From Dokdonella sp. (lineage in GTDB: Bacteria; Pseudomonadota; Gammaproteobacteria; Xanthomonadales; Rhodanobacteraceae): a stretch of DNA of 64,000 nt. Shown here in pieces: positions 63,888 through 64,000 of the stretch (the stretch's first letter is position 1; every line of letters begins with the position of its first letter). Location of the stretch: positions 992,001 through 1,056,000 of the forward strand of contig JADJQH010000008.1 of the NCBI GenBank assembly GCA_016712865.1, in the 5' to 3' direction. The notes beneath the pieces are model-generated. The model saw nothing but the letters and a program-made list of their open reading frames with translations. It searched no databases and was not told where the DNA came from. Position numbers and translations under genes: made by a program.

Positions 63888-64000
63888 ATGTCGCGCATCC
63901 GTTCCCTGCCCACCGAACTGGTCAATCAAATCGCTGCCGGCGAGGTGATCGAACGACCTGCGTCGGTGGTCAAGGAACTGGTCGAAAACAGCCTGGATGC
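63888..64000 (+). CDS. mutL: DNA mismatch repair protein MutL, 3' end outside window
   Basis: Only 37 codons are present. The protein begins [20 protein letters not shown], and the next residues carry [17 protein letters not shown]. This is the GHKL ATPase start of MutL, including the catalytic-Glu ELVENSLDA motif. MutL links MutS mismatch recognition to MutH or strand removal. TATGAT at 63855-63860 could be part of its promoter, though no good -35 box is visible. The neighbour amiC upstream agrees with the usual order. Confidence 0.95.
   Translation, partial: MSRIRSLPTELVNQIAAGEVIERPASVVKELVENSLD

Overview
This window reads as a piece of a GC-rich gammaproteobacterial chromosome. Gene families and local synteny point to the Lysobacterales (Xanthomonadales) side of the class. 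Shared E. coli-type neighbourhoods include suhB/trmJ, folC-dedD-cvpA-purF, ppk-ppx, bcp-gcvR/dapA-bamC, pcnB-folK-panB-panC and queG/nnr-tsaE-amiC-mutL, alongside an AcnD/PrpF-type methylcitrate pathway. No taxonomic marker gene is present, so the placement is an inference. No prophage, complete insertion sequence, rRNA operon or CRISPR array was seen. The only tRNA recognised is tRNA-Glu(CTC).

Layout. (1) 1-15.4 kb: a partial TPR gene, then propionate catabolism (prpB, prpC ... acnD, prpF). It is split by about 8.5 kb of other genes: a SAM methyltransferase behind an 11-C tract, a large secreted Asp-box beta-propeller protein, fadH (2,4-dienoyl-CoA reductase) and a secreted beta-helix protein. 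(2) 15.7-27 kb: core genes. These are an OmpA-like porin, suhB/trmJ, a DUF47 protein with PiT phosphate permease, an alkyltransferase-like protein, a rhomboid protease and folC-dedD-cvpA-purF. (3) 27-33 kb: a DUF455 ferritin-like gene translationally coupled to two polytopic membrane proteins, facing a GT2/DUF2304/GT4 set that probably builds a surface glycan. (4) 33-36 kb: three small secreted or envelope proteins of unknown role in more AT-rich DNA. (5) 36-48 kb: lpxH, a periplasmic cyclophilin and a tightly overlapping phosphate/polyphosphate operon (bepA-phoB-phoR-ppk-ppx), then a glutaredoxin, a secreted unknown, NAD isocitrate dehydrogenase and thiD. (6) 49-64 kb: a FadL-like outer membrane protein, phoH, bcp-gcvR, dapA-bamC, ferredoxin, tRNA-Glu, pcnB-folK-panB-panC, queG, and nnr-tsaE-amiC running into mutL at the window edge.

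The most unusual signals are small dispersed structures. A 109-bp palindromic REPIN-like element occurs three times at more than 95% identity. Two copies form the stop codons of adjacent genes. The third sits in frame inside a glycosyltransferase gene, adds 38 residues and is flanked by a short direct repeat. Next to one copy lies a separate 168-bp element closed by a perfect 21-bp inverted repeat with internal hairpins. Other points of note are an 11-C homopolymer whose length decides whether an upstream start codon joins the methyltransferase frame, a PhoR lacking its membrane anchor, four tandem 24-bp repeats derived from a dispersed palindrome, and a candidate terminator-ended small RNA after panC.
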